From Microbacterium bovistercoris (GTDB taxonomy: Bacteria; Actinomycetota; Actinomycetes; Actinomycetales; Microbacteriaceae): a DNA stretch of 64,000 nt. The notes under the pieces are model-generated. The model was not told the DNA's origin. It worked only from the letters and a program-made list of their open reading frames with translations, and did no database searches. The stretch spans positions 1 to 64,000 of the forward strand of contig NZ_QUAB01000045.1 in the NCBI RefSeq assembly GCF_003387575.1, written 5' to 3'. A program made the translations under genes and the position numbers. This document shows, in pieces, positions 56,890 to 64,000 of this stretch; position 1 is the first letter of the stretch; each line of letters opens with the position of its first letter.

Positions 56890-58414
56890 GCGAGAAGTCC
56901 TCTCTTCAGGAACAGCGCCCGGCCGACGTCATCGGAGTCCGGGGTCACTCGCCCGGACAGATCGGCGATCGACCAGGCGAGCCTCAGGGTGCGGTCGTAG
57001 CCGCGGAGTGTCAGTCCGCCCGCTCGAGCGCGCGATCCAGGGGCATGCGCACCGCAGGGGCGAGACGAAGCGACCCCTGTCGCAGGCGCTCCCCCGGCAC
57101 CTCGGCGTTGCGCCGCCACGGTGTGCTCGCCCACCTCGACGCAGCGGCGGCTCGCGCCTGCACGACACGTTCCCGCGCCTGCGACGTCGTCATCGGTGAC
57201 CGCTCCGTGGTCGTGACCCGCGACGCTGCGACCCTGGCCACCTGGAGCTCGATGTCGATACGGTCGCGCAGCGGTCCGGAGAGCCTCGATGCATAGCGCC
57301 GGATCGCGATCGGCGGGCAGACGCACTCGGCGCCGCGCACACCGTAGTTTCCGCAGGGGCAGGGGTTCATCGCCATGACGAGCTGGAACCGTGCGGGGAA
57401 GCTCGCAATGAACCCGGCCCGGTGCACCTCGATGCGTCCGGACTCCAGCGGCTGCCGGAGTGCGTCCAGCGCGGCCCTCTGGAACTCGGGAGCCTCGTCC
57501 AGGAACAGACCGCCGCGGTGCGCCCGCACGATCGCACCCGGCCGCGCCTGACGCGAGCCGCCGCCGACGAGCGACGCCATCGATGCGGAGTGGTGGGGTG
57601 CCTCGAGAGGCGGCGTGCGATCCAGTGCGCGCACGGGGTCGCCGCACAGCGAGCGGATGGCGGCGACCTCGAGCGCCTCCCCGTCGGAGAGTTCGGGAAG
57701 GATGCCCGGAAGGCGCCTCGCGAGCATCGTCTTGCCCGCTCCGGGTGGACCGCTCAGCAGCAGGTGATGTCCGCCCGCCGCCGCGACGATCAGCGCCTCG
57801 ACGGCCTCGTCCTGTCCGATCACGTCGGCGAGATCCATCGCCTCGGTCGGCGCGGCATCCGTGCTGTCGATCGTGACCGGCTCCACGTCGGGAACCTCGA
57901 TGTCGGCGCCGTGCATCACCGCGACCTCCGCCAGAGACGCCGCACCGTGCACCTCGATGCCGGGCACCAGGCGTGCCTCATCGACATTCCCGATCGGTAC
58001 GACGACGCGCGAGAAGCCCGCCTGCTTCGCCGAGTAGACGGCCGGAAGCACTCCGGCGACGGGGCGGAGCCGGCCGTCGAGACCGAGCTCGCCGATGTGC
58101 ACGACCTGACGGATCGACCGCCCCGGCAGCGCCCTGCTGGCGGCCAGCGTGGCCACGGCGATGCTCAGATCGAATCCCGCACCGTGCTTGGGCAGACTCG
58201 CCGGGGACAGGTTCACGGTCATCCGACGCCGAGGAAGGTCCAGACCGGCGTTCGCGCAGGCGTTGCGCACGCGCTGCACGGCCTCTGCCAGCGACTTGTC
58301 GGGCAGTCCGATGATCTTGAACTCGGGCGTCTGGTTCGAGACGTCGGCCTCGACCTCGACGAGATGCCCGTCGACACCCGTGAGCGCGACGGCCCAGGTG
58401 CGCGCGGTGCTCAC
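56886..58414 (-). pseudogene. YifB/ComM-like Mg-chelatase-family ATPase, C-terminus frameshifted
   Basis: AAA+ ATPase of the ComM/YifB family (branch-migration helicase in natural transformation). Start GTG 58414 overlaps the yraN stop (GTGA). The main frame runs 467 residues to a TGA at 57011-57013 and contains the Lon-protease-like N-terminal domain, Walker A GPPGAGKT, GGLFLDEAPEF and the cysteine-bearing NPCPCGNYG. The family's last 43 residues (GLTLRGYDRTLRLAWSIADL...) follow in another frame to 56886. A -1 shift or a one-base deletion in the G-rich stretch at 57017-57022 explains this; restored length is 509, close to E. coli YifB. Could be a sequencing error. Confidence 0.85.
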
Positions 58415-58773
58415 AGCAGATCCTTCAGGTGCTCGAGCGACGCCGTCGCCGCGTCCTCGCCGATCAGACCGATGGCATCGAGCTGCACCGTCCGTCGCCG
58501 CGCGACTTCGGGATGAGCCTGCGCCCAGGCGATCGCCAGGCGCCACAGTCTGCGACGCTTGCGGTCGTCGATCGCCTCGAAGGGATGCCCGTACCGGTCG
58601 CTGCGTCTGGTCTTCACCTCTACGACGATCAGCCGATCGCGGCGCACGGCCACGATGTCGACCTCGCCCTGGTCGCACCGCCAGTTGCGGTCCACCACGT
58701 CGTAGCCGGCGGCGCGCAGATACGCCGCCGCCCGTTCCTCACCCGCTCTGCCGAGCTCGTCCTTCGCTGCCAT
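58411..58773 (-). CDS. YraN family protein (UPF0102, nuclease-like fold)
   Basis: A 120-residue protein with the restriction-endonuclease-like pattern: Glu in GRAGEERAAAYL, Asp in GEVDIVAVRRD and Glu-x-Lys in VVEVKTR. Biochemical role unknown, though it is usually next to rnhB and yifB. ATG 58773 (MAAKDE) is chosen; ATG 58785 four codons upstream is possible. Confidence 0.9.
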   Translation of the reverse strand: MAAKDELGRAGEERAAAYLRAAGYDVVDRNWRCDQGEVDIVAVRRDRLIVVEVKTRRSDRYGHPFEAIDDRKRRRLWRLAIAWAQAHPEVARRRTVQLDAIGLIGEDAATASLEHLKDLL

Positions 58774-58875
58774 GAAGGACAGCATTCTCGAGATGCGACG
58801 CCAGGCGCACAGCGCGATTCCGCGTGATCCACGGCTGCTCCGAACAACTCCGCATCGGCGCGGAGGTGGGGAGTA

Positions 58876-59202
58876 CTACTTGCCGTCGAGCGACAGCTCC
58901 TCGGGGAGCTCGAACTCCCGGCGCTGCAGCTCCTCGACGTTGACGTCCTTGAACGTCAGCACCCGCACCGCCTTCACGAAGCGGTCGGCGCGGTAGATGT
59001 CCCAGACCCAGACATCCGTCATGGAGATCTCGAAGTAGAAGTCGTGCTCGGTGTCGCGGCGCACCACGCTGACCTCATTGGCGAGGTAGAACCGGCGCTC
59101 GGTCTCGACGACGTACTGGAACTGCGAGACCACATCGCGGTACTCGCGGAACAGCGCGACCTCGAGTTCACGGTCGTAGTCGTCGAATGATTCGTCATCC
59201 AT
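58876..59202 (-). CDS. DUF2469-family protein
   Basis: A 108-residue, strongly acidic, actinobacteria-specific protein of unknown function with the conserved block YDRELEVALFREYRDVV (8-24) and YFEISMTDVWVWDIYR. It belongs to the conserved rplS-lepB-rnhB-DUF2469-yraN order. TAGGAT (59212-59217) lies 9 nt before ATG 59202, allowing a 2-3 nt leader at most. Confidence 0.9.
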   Translation of the reverse strand: MDDESFDDYDRELEVALFREYRDVVSQFQYVVETERRFYLANEVSVVRRDTEHDFYFEISMTDVWVWDIYRADRFVKAVRVLTFKDVNVEELQRREFELPEELSLDGK

Positions 59203-59252
59203 GATGACTCCATCCTATGAGGCGCACAGGGGCGCTGCCGTCCCCGTCGCCC

Positions 59253-59912
59253 TCAGAACAGCGTCGGAGCATCCGCGATCGTCCAGGAGGCACGATGCCA
59301 TGGCGACAGGCCCTGCTCGCGGATGGCCGCGCGGTGCTCCGGACTGGCGTACCCCTTGTTCCGCTCCCACTGGTAGGCGGGATGCTGCGCGTGAAGCTCG
59401 ACCATCAGCGCATCGCGCGCGACCTTGGCGATCACGGATGCTGCTGAGACCGAGGCGCAGTCGCGGTCGGCCTTGATCACCGGCCGCACCTGCAGCCGTG
59501 ACGGATGCACCGCCGACACGTAGTCGTGGTTTCCGTCGAGGATCACCAGCGTGCTCTCGCCGATGACGTCCGTCCCGATCACGGCGCCGATCGCACGCGA
59601 CGCGGCCAGACCGAGGGCTCGCATGATCCCGACCTCGTCGATCTCGGCCGCGCTCGCCCACCCGACGTCCGAAGCGACCACCCAGGCTGCCGCGCGAGAG
59701 GCGACCTCCGGGCGTCGTCGCTCGGTGACGAGCTTCGAGTCGCGCAGACCCTCCGGAACGCGGCGCCGTGACCCTGCGGCATCCATCACCGCTGCGCCGA
59801 CCGCCACGGGCCCTGCGAGAGCGCCCCTCCCGACCTCGTCGAGGGCGATGATGAGGTCGTACTCCTTGAGGAGCGACCTCTCCAGGGTGAGGCGGGGCGC
59901 GACGACGCTCAT
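59253..59912 (-). CDS. rnhB: Ribonuclease HII
   Basis: Removes RNA primers and single ribonucleotides from DNA. 219 residues with the DEVGRG motif (25-30) and the later acidic residues (VILDGNHDY, KADRDCASVSAASVIAKVARD region) of the type 2 RNase H active site. Its ATG overlaps the lepB stop (ATGA). Confidence 0.95.
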   Translation of the reverse strand: MSVVAPRLTLERSLLKEYDLIIALDEVGRGALAGPVAVGAAVMDAAGSRRRVPEGLRDSKLVTERRRPEVASRAAAWVVASDVGWASAAEIDEVGIMRALGLAASRAIGAVIGTDVIGESTLVILDGNHDYVSAVHPSRLQVRPVIKADRDCASVSAASVIAKVARDALMVELHAQHPAYQWERNKGYASPEHRAAIREQGLSPWHRASWTIADAPTLF

Positions 59913-60640
59913 TTCGGCTCCGGTACTCCGGCGTACACCTCGTCGTGGGTGTCGATCAGACCGAAGCGGTCAAGCGGCCAGGTGAGCAGGAAAGCACGTC
60001 CCACGACGTTCTCGAGCGGAACGAATCCCCCACCGGGGAGGTCCTGGTGCGCGCGCGAGTCCTGAGATCGCGTCCGGTTGTCACCCATCACCCAGAGCGA
60101 GTCCTCGGGCACCGTGACATCGAAGGGCGTGTCCGACGCGCTCGTGTCGCCGACGGGAAGGTTCAGGTACGACAGCTCGTCGACCGGCGCGCCGTTGATG
60201 GTGATCTGGCCGACCGCGTTGCAGCACACGACATGATCACCGGGCAGCCCGATCAGCCTCTTGACAAGATGGTCCTGCGAGTCCGACGCCGAGACACCGA
60301 TGAAAGTCAGGACGGTGTCGATCGCCTTGATCAGGGGCGGCTGCGGCTGCTCGGCGGGAAGCGGCGGCAGCCAGCCGCCGGGATCCTTGAACACGACGAC
60401 GTCGCCGTGATCGTAACTCGTCCACCGGGGAGTGAGCTCGTCGACCAGGATGCGGTCGTTGATCAGCAGCGTGCGCTCCATCGACCCCGAGGGGATGTAG
60501 AACGAGCGCACCACGAACGACTTGACGACGAACGAGACGAGCGCGGCGATGACGATGATCACGAGCAGGTCGCGCAAGAAGATCAGGAAGCCATTGCGCC
60601 GCTTCGACGGGGCGGCAGCGGGAGCGGCTTCGGTCGTCAT
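59909..60640 (-). CDS. lepB: Signal peptidase I
   Basis: Membrane-bound serine protease that cleaves Sec and Tat signal peptides. 243 residues: one N-terminal membrane segment (about 18-42), catalytic Ser53 in IPSGSM and Lys127 in LVKRLIGLPGD, then the GDNRTRSQDSR box. ATG 60640 is preferred over ATG 60646 for spacing to AAGG. A -10-like TACGGT (60663-60668) lies just upstream, after the rplS terminator. Confidence 0.94.
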   Translation of the reverse strand: MTTEAAPAAAPSKRRNGFLIFLRDLLVIIVIAALVSFVVKSFVVRSFYIPSGSMERTLLINDRILVDELTPRWTSYDHGDVVVFKDPGGWLPPLPAEQPQPPLIKAIDTVLTFIGVSASDSQDHLVKRLIGLPGDHVVCCNAVGQITINGAPVDELSYLNLPVGDTSASDTPFDVTVPEDSLWVMGDNRTRSQDSRAHQDLPGGGFVPLENVVGRAFLLTWPLDRFGLIDTHDEVYAGVPEPK

Positions 60641-60711
60641 TTCCATCCTTCGCGTCGGGTGCACCGTACGCAGACGGCACTATCAAGGGTCGCACATCCT
60701 GGCAGAACAGA

Positions 60712-60742
60712 AGCACCCCGGGACGACGTGTCCCGGGGTGCT
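60712..60742 (-). terminator. Terminator of rplS
   Basis: Perfect 13-bp inverted repeat (60712-60724 with 60730-60742, 5-nt loop) followed on the minus strand by a T-rich tract, 16 nt after the rplS stop. Confidence 0.85.
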
Positions 60743-60758
60743 GTCAGAAGAGCTGCGC

Positions 60759-61106
60759 TCAGTTGTCGCGCTTCTCCTTGATCTTGGCCTTCTTGCCGCG
60801 CAGGTTGCGCAGGTAGTACAGCTTCGCGCGGCGCACGTCACCGCGGGTGACGACCTCGATGTGGTCGATCACCGGCGAGTGCACCGGGAAGGTGCGCTCG
60901 ACGCCCACCTGGAAGCTGATCTTGCGGACCGTGAAGGTCTCGCGCACGCCGTCGCCCTGGCGGCCGATGACGACGCCCTGGAAGACCTGGATGCGGGAGC
61001 GGTTGCCCTCGGTGATGTTGACGTGCACCTTGACGGTGTCACCGGGAAAGAACTCGGGAATGTCGCTACGGAGCGAAGCCGCGTCGACGGCGTCGAGGAT
61101 CTGCAT
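60759..61106 (-). CDS. rplS: 50S ribosomal protein L19
   Basis: 115 residues; [22 protein letters not shown] and [10 protein letters not shown] are canonical (numbers approximate 17-58), ending [24 protein letters not shown] 61106 has a weak GAGAGAGAC before it. A -10-like TAGATT (61230-61235) would give a leader of about 117 nt; no known ribosomal-protein leader structure was recognised. Confidence 0.96.
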   Translation of the reverse strand: MQILDAVDAASLRSDIPEFFPGDTVKVHVNITEGNRSRIQVFQGVVIGRQGDGVRETFTVRKISFQVGVERTFPVHSPVIDHIEVVTRGDVRRAKLYYLRNLRGKKAKIKEKRDN

Positions 61107-61269
61107 GATCGTCTCTCTCTGCACTCGCCACAGGTCGGATGCATTTAGGAAGGAATACGTTGATGTGTGCCGAACGGCGCGCAAGGCGTCCGCGGGCTCC
61201 CCTGAGGCAGAGCCGGGTCACGGCACGAGAATCTATTCTGCCATGGATCGGCAGGCCCGCAAAAACGAG

Positions 61270-61752
61270 TCAGTCCCGGCGCTCGTTCTCCTGCACGATG
61301 ATCACGTCGCGCTCGCTCGCGCTTGCGGCGCCTGGCGTCACCGTCGACCAGGTCGCGGTCTCACGGATGCTGAAGCCACTGCCCCGCGCCTCACTCCAGA
61401 GCTGCCACAGCTGCAGCCAGAACAGCGCCAGCCACGCGACGATCGCTCCGGTGAGCAGCCATGCGAATCCGTTCTCGGGGAAGAACCCGACGGCGATCGT
61501 GAGGCCGTGCCACACGCCGAACCCGAGCACGTCCCACCAGGAGACGGCACGCTCGGCGCGCACCGACGGCCGAGCCCGGGTGAGCAGCGTCAGCACGAGT
61601 TCGCCGAGGAGCACGGAGGGCACCGCGATGAGGATCACCCAGAGGAAGGCCCAGCCGCCGGCCTGGAACACTCCCCAGCCGATCAGCAGCCACAGTGGCA
61701 GCACAAGCGCCGCCGGGAAGAGCCACCGGAAGAACGCGCTGCGCAGCCACAT
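61270..61752 (-). CDS. Small integral membrane protein, unknown function
   Basis: A 160-residue protein with four hydrophobic segments (about 10-28, 32-57, 72-92, 95-117) rich in Trp, and a soluble C-terminal tail with EARGSGFSIRE and DVIIVQENERRD. No family recognised. Start ATG 61752 lies 6 nt after TACCAT (61759-61764), with no Shine-Dalgarno. Confidence 0.75.
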   Translation of the reverse strand: MWLRSAFFRWLFPAALVLPLWLLIGWGVFQAGGWAFLWVILIAVPSVLLGELVLTLLTRARPSVRAERAVSWWDVLGFGVWHGLTIAVGFFPENGFAWLLTGAIVAWLALFWLQLWQLWSEARGSGFSIRETATWSTVTPGAASASERDVIIVQENERRD

Positions 61753-61758
61753 ACACCG

Positions 61759-61764
61759 ATGGTA
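61759..61764 (-). promoter_or_regulatory. -10 element TACCAT (leaderless)
   Basis: TACCAT with a 6-nt gap to ATG 61752. Confidence 0.5.
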
Positions 61765-61835
61765 CGACCCTCACGGACTCCGGGGTTCCTCGTTCGCTGT
61801 GAGCATCGCGGCATCCGTATCGGAGAGAATGGATG

Positions 61836-61858
61836 CCGGGCATCCTCACGATGCCCGG
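61836..61858 (+). promoter_or_regulatory. Hairpin in the map leader
   Basis: 9-bp inverted repeat (61836-61844 with 61850-61858, 5-nt loop) ending directly before the AGAGGGA ribosome-binding site of map; it could modulate initiation. Confidence 0.4.
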
Positions 61859-61874
61859 AGAGAGGGACACCCCG

Positions 61875-62657
61875 ATGATCGAACTGCGCACCCCCGCCGA
61901 GATCGATGAGATGCGCGCCGCCGGCCGCTTCGTGGCCGAGACGCTCGCGACGCTGCGCGAGGAGACGAAGGTCGGCACCAACCTGCTGGCGATCGACCGC
62001 CGCGCGCACGACCTCATCCGCAAGGCCGGAGCGGAGTCCTGCTACATCGACTACGCACCCTCGTTCGGCAACGGCCCGTTCGGCAAGGTCATCTGCACCT
62101 CGATCAACGACGCCGTGCTGCACGGCCTCCCGCACGACTACGTGCTGCGCGACGGCGATCTCGTCTCTCTCGACTTCGCCGTGTCCGTCGACGGATGGGT
62201 CGCGGATTCCGCGGTGTCCTTCGTCGTCGGCACCGCCCGCGATGAGGACCTGCGGCTGATCGACACCACGGAACGGGCCCTGGATGCCGCGATCGCGGCC
62301 GCAACGGTCGGCAACCGCATCGGCGACATCTCCGCCTCCATCGCCGAGGTCGCGCACGGCGAGGGCTACGCGATCAACACCGACTTCGGCGGCCACGGCG
62401 TCGGCCGGGTCATGCACGGCGACCCGCACGTCCCCAACGACGGCCGCGCCGGCCGCGGCTTCCCGCTGCGCGACGGCCTGGTCATGGCCCTCGAGCCGTG
62501 GTTCCTCGCGACGACCGACGAGCTCATCACCGACCCGGACGGGTGGACCCTGCGCAGCGCCGACGGATCGCGCGGCGCGCACTCCGAGCACACCGTCGCG
62601 ATCACCGCTGACGGCCCGATCGTCCTCACCGACCGCGGCTTCCTCGGAGTCGACTGA
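61875..62657 (+). CDS. map: Methionine aminopeptidase, type I
   Basis: Removes the initiator Met from nascent proteins. 260 residues in the pita-bread fold; metal ligands are visible as SLDFAVSVDGWVADSA (two Asp), GHGVGRVMH (His), ALEPWF (Glu) and the final HSEHTV (Glu). ATG 61875 is preceded by AGAGGGA; the upstream in-frame ATG (61833) overlaps a hairpin. No long N-terminal SH3-binding extension, so it is the short MapA type. Confidence 0.94.
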   Translation: MIELRTPAEIDEMRAAGRFVAETLATLREETKVGTNLLAIDRRAHDLIRKAGAESCYIDYAPSFGNGPFGKVICTSINDAVLHGLPHDYVLRDGDLVSLDFAVSVDGWVADSAVSFVVGTARDEDLRLIDTTERALDAAIAAATVGNRIGDISASIAEVAHGEGYAINTDFGGHGVGRVMHGDPHVPNDGRAGRGFPLRDGLVMALEPWFLATTDELITDPDGWTLRSADGSRGAHSEHTVAITADGPIVLTDRGFLGVD

Positions 62658-62912
62658 GCCGCACTCTCCGATCGCGCTGCGCCTCTCGACTCGCGCTGCA
62701 CTTCTCGTCGCCCGGAGCGCCTTGCGCTACTCCTTCCGGCTCGCGCTGCGCACATCTGCGCCGCGCGAGCAGAAGACAGTAGCGACCGATAGCGCGCTAC
62801 GCTTCTCAGCTCGCGCTGCACTTCTCGGTTCCCGCTGCGCACATCTGCGCCGTGCGAGCGGAGATCAGCAGCGCGGCGGCGCGGGACAACACCGGCACGC
62901 GACCGCCGCAGT
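62658..62912. repeat. Repeat-rich spacer between map and vapC
   Basis: 255 bp of degenerate repeats. An 18-mer recurs at 62690-62707 and 62810-62827 (exactly 120 bp apart), and a 20-mer at 62744-62763 and 62833-62852; a core TCGCGCTGC occurs four times, with a further close variant. One copy forms an imperfect 32-nt hairpin (62739-62770: 8 bp, one mismatch, 5 bp, 4-nt loop). It probably ends map transcription and marks the edge of the accessory segment. Confidence 0.6.
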
Positions 62913-63287
62913 TCAGACGTAGCGGATGTCGAGGTCGTCGAAGCGCGTGAAGCCGCGATCGGCGGTGAGCAGCGGCACGCCCGCGGCGATCGCATGTGCC
63001 GCGATGAAGGCGTCCATGGAACGGACCGCTGCCTCGCTCGCGGCTGCGAGCCGCGAGTACGCCTCGGACTCCGCGACACCGAACGGTCGCCAGAAGGTGC
63101 CGAGATCATCAAATGCCGACACCAACTGCGCACGGACGCCTGCACGCTGCTGCATCGCCGGATCCCGCTCCCACCGGCGCTGTCCGCGCAGTAGTTCTGC
63201 GCGCACGACATACGACGCGGCGAAGTCGTCGACACTGCTGATCACGTCGTCAGGGATCACGCCGATCAGTGCGCTCGTGTCGATCAT
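62913..63287 (-). CDS. vapC: PIN-domain toxin (VapC family)
   Basis: A 124-residue putative Mg-dependent ribonuclease. Acidic PIN residues are present: Asp3 (MIDTSAL), Glu in VVRAELLRG, Asp in SMDAFIAAHA and Asp in LLTADRGF. ATG 63287 is chosen; GTG 63296 is possible. It overlaps the 3' end of the antitoxin gene by 38 nt. Target RNA unknown. Confidence 0.87.
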   Translation of the reverse strand: MIDTSALIGVIPDDVISSVDDFAASYVVRAELLRGQRRWERDPAMQQRAGVRAQLVSAFDDLGTFWRPFGVAESEAYSRLAAASEAAVRSMDAFIAAHAIAAGVPLLTADRGFTRFDDLDIRYV

Positions 63288-63561
63288 CGCTCTCACTGTG
63301 CCGGCTCCTGCCTGTCGCGATCCCGATCACGGGCGAGTTCCTCTCGCTCCTGACAGCATCAGGATCGACAAGCGCATTCAGCAGCCGAAGCCGCGCCTTG
63401 ACCGCCGCGAGTTCCGGATCGGAGGCACGCACGATGGGCACCACTCGCATGCGGGGGCGGTTGTGCACCATCACCACGACCCCCGTGTCCGCGTATGCCA
63501 CGGGGTTCGCCTTGAACACGCTGATCGGCACCTGCGGCTCGTGCGCGACTGCACCGGACAT
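63250..63561 (-). CDS. Antitoxin, Phd/YefM-like
   Basis: A 103-residue partner of the PIN toxin. The N-terminal half (VPISVFKANPVAYADTGVV, then HNRPRMRVVPI) matches the DNA-binding Phd/YefM fold; the C-terminal 40 residues are charged and end in HERTDRRDP, the presumed toxin-neutralising segment. ATG 63561 has a strong GGAGGAGGGG upstream. The frame stays open to 63924 but the extra part runs over the remnant of another gene. Confidence 0.8.
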   Translation of the reverse strand: MSGAVAHEPQVPISVFKANPVAYADTGVVVMVHNRPRMRVVPIVRASDPELAAVKARLRLLNALVDPDAVRSERNSPVIGIATGRSRHSESDDRHERTDRRDP

Positions 63562-63587
63562 CGGAGACCCCTCCTCCTGATTCAGCC

Positions 63588-63754
63588 CTATTCGAAACGC
63601 AGGATCTCGCCGTGCGGATGCCGAAGGGCGAGCGCCTCGGACGCGGTCAGTCCGAGCAGCTCGGCGCGCAGCATCCGGCGAGTCGAGCTGTCCCTGCAGG
63701 CGGCCGGCCCGCGTTCCACTCGGTCTGTCCGTGCCGTACGAGGTAAGGGGCCAT
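63588..63754 (-). pseudogene. Remnant of a histidine phosphatase (phosphoglycerate-mutase-like) gene
   Basis: Three frames carry pieces of one family in order. From ATG 63754: MAPYLVRHGQTEWNA, with the RHG phosphohistidine motif. After an extra base in the G/C run near 63707-63712: AGRLQGQLDSP in the next frame. Then a jump to a C-terminal-looking piece, MLRAELLGLTASEALALRHP and a short end at 63588. Roughly 130-150 central residues are missing. It is non-functional by deletion plus frameshift. Confidence 0.75.
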
Positions 63755-63785
63755 GAGGTGACGCCCGCCGTGCCGCTGCCCGGCA

Positions 63786-64000
63786 TCAGCGGGCGCGCTC
63801 CCAGTCGACGATGCCGCCGGGGACCACGACGAACAGCGGATGCGGATCGGGTGTCCGGACGTCTTCCAGTCGCGCGTGCTGCTCCGGAGTGCGCTTTTCG
63901 AGCTTGGCCATGAGGTGGCGCCACTCGGCGTCGAGCTGGCCCGAGGTCACATCGATGCTCCCGTCCGGGCGCCCCGGCACGTCTATCCGTGCGCGGTCGA
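63786..64000 (-). CDS. Hypothetical protein, possibly incomplete at the window edge
   Basis: The frame reads toward 63786 and is open to the end of the window, so the start may lie outside; a GTG at 63980 would give 64 residues. The readable part is charged (WRHLMAKLEKRTPEQHARLEDVRT) and ends PLFVVVPGGIVDWERAR. No family recognised. Confidence 0.5.
   Translation of the reverse strand, partial: DRARIDVPGRPDGSIDVTSGQLDAEWRHLMAKLEKRTPEQHARLEDVRTPDPHPLFVVVPGGIVDWERAR

Noticed and set aside
57011..57022. Programmed -1 frameshifting in yifB
   Set aside because: No X-XXY-YYZ heptamer at the shift point and no obvious downstream stimulatory structure. A one-base deletion or sequencing error is simpler.
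62658..62912. CRISPR array in the repeat-rich spacer
   Set aside because: Repeats are unequal in length and spacing (120 and 89 bp), too few and partly palindromic; no cas genes are nearby.
63250..63924. A 224-residue version of the antitoxin
   Set aside because: The added N-terminal part is low-complexity and overlaps the phosphatase remnant; ATG 63561 has a strong ribosome-binding site.

Overview
The window is a gene-dense, high-GC stretch of actinobacterial chromosome. Gene content points to the family Microbacteriaceae, most likely Microbacterium or a close relative (inference from gene families and order; no marker gene such as 16S rRNA is present). Supporting signs are the order rplS-lepB-rnhB-DUF2469-yraN-yifB-dprA...xerC-M23-rpsB-tsf-pyrH-frr-cdsA, the clpS/DUF2017 pair, GlgE, EttA, many GTG starts and many start codons placed 6-7 nt after a TANNNT hexamer, as in leaderless actinobacterial mRNAs. 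Almost everything is core chromosomal. I see no prophage, insertion sequence or CRISPR array; only the last ~1.3 kb looks accessory.

Layout. 1-4.4 kb (minus): sodium/alanine symporter, Nei-type DNA glycosylase, RpiB, ferrochelatase. 4.4-10.4 kb (plus): M1 aminopeptidase, MscS channel, truncated haemoglobin, FAD-dependent dehydrogenase. 10.4-16.2 kb: hypothetical protein, two acyl-CoA thioesterases, EttA-type ABC-F ATPase, lipoprotein, an SSB without the usual acidic tip, LysE-type exporter. 16.3-20.5 kb (plus): CHRD protein, tRNA-Arg (minus), oligoribonuclease, tRNA-His, a secreted HExxH protein and a coupled metallopeptidase-ClpS-DUF2017 operon. 20.5-26.1 kb (minus): gatCAB, dinB, a GerW-like protein and a P-loop kinase. 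26.1-30.1 kb (plus): acyl-CoA ligase, DEAD-box helicase, acylphosphatase. 30.1-35.9 kb: LigA, a small kinase, a Nudix hydrolase, and the cysteine desulfurase/MnmA pair for tRNA thiolation. 36-42.4 kb (plus): glycogen/alpha-glucan cluster glgX-glgE-glgB. 42.4-47.5 kb: thioredoxin/TPR co-chaperone, a large membrane protein with an internal lipobox, AI-2E family permease, a small zinc-ribbon protein and a transglycosylase-like protein. 47.5-61.1 kb (minus): the translation, envelope and DNA-processing block from rplS to the DivIVA-like gene. 61.2-64 kb: membrane protein, methionine aminopeptidase, a repeat-rich spacer, a VapBC-type toxin-antitoxin pair, the wreck of a histidine phosphatase gene and a partial ORF at the edge.

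The most notable signal is a tiny ORF (55632-55667, minus) just upstream of trpS. It encodes 11 residues with three consecutive Trp codons, starts exactly 6 nt after a TATGAT hexamer inside the end of dprA, and is followed by nested inverted repeats. It looks like a Trp-codon attenuator controlling tryptophanyl-tRNA synthetase, on a leaderless leader-peptide mRNA. Other points are the dense leaderless-start architecture (18 clear cases), a frameshift cutting off the yifB C-terminus, a decayed phosphoglycerate-mutase-type gene beside vapBC, and a hairpin overlapping the dinB start codon.
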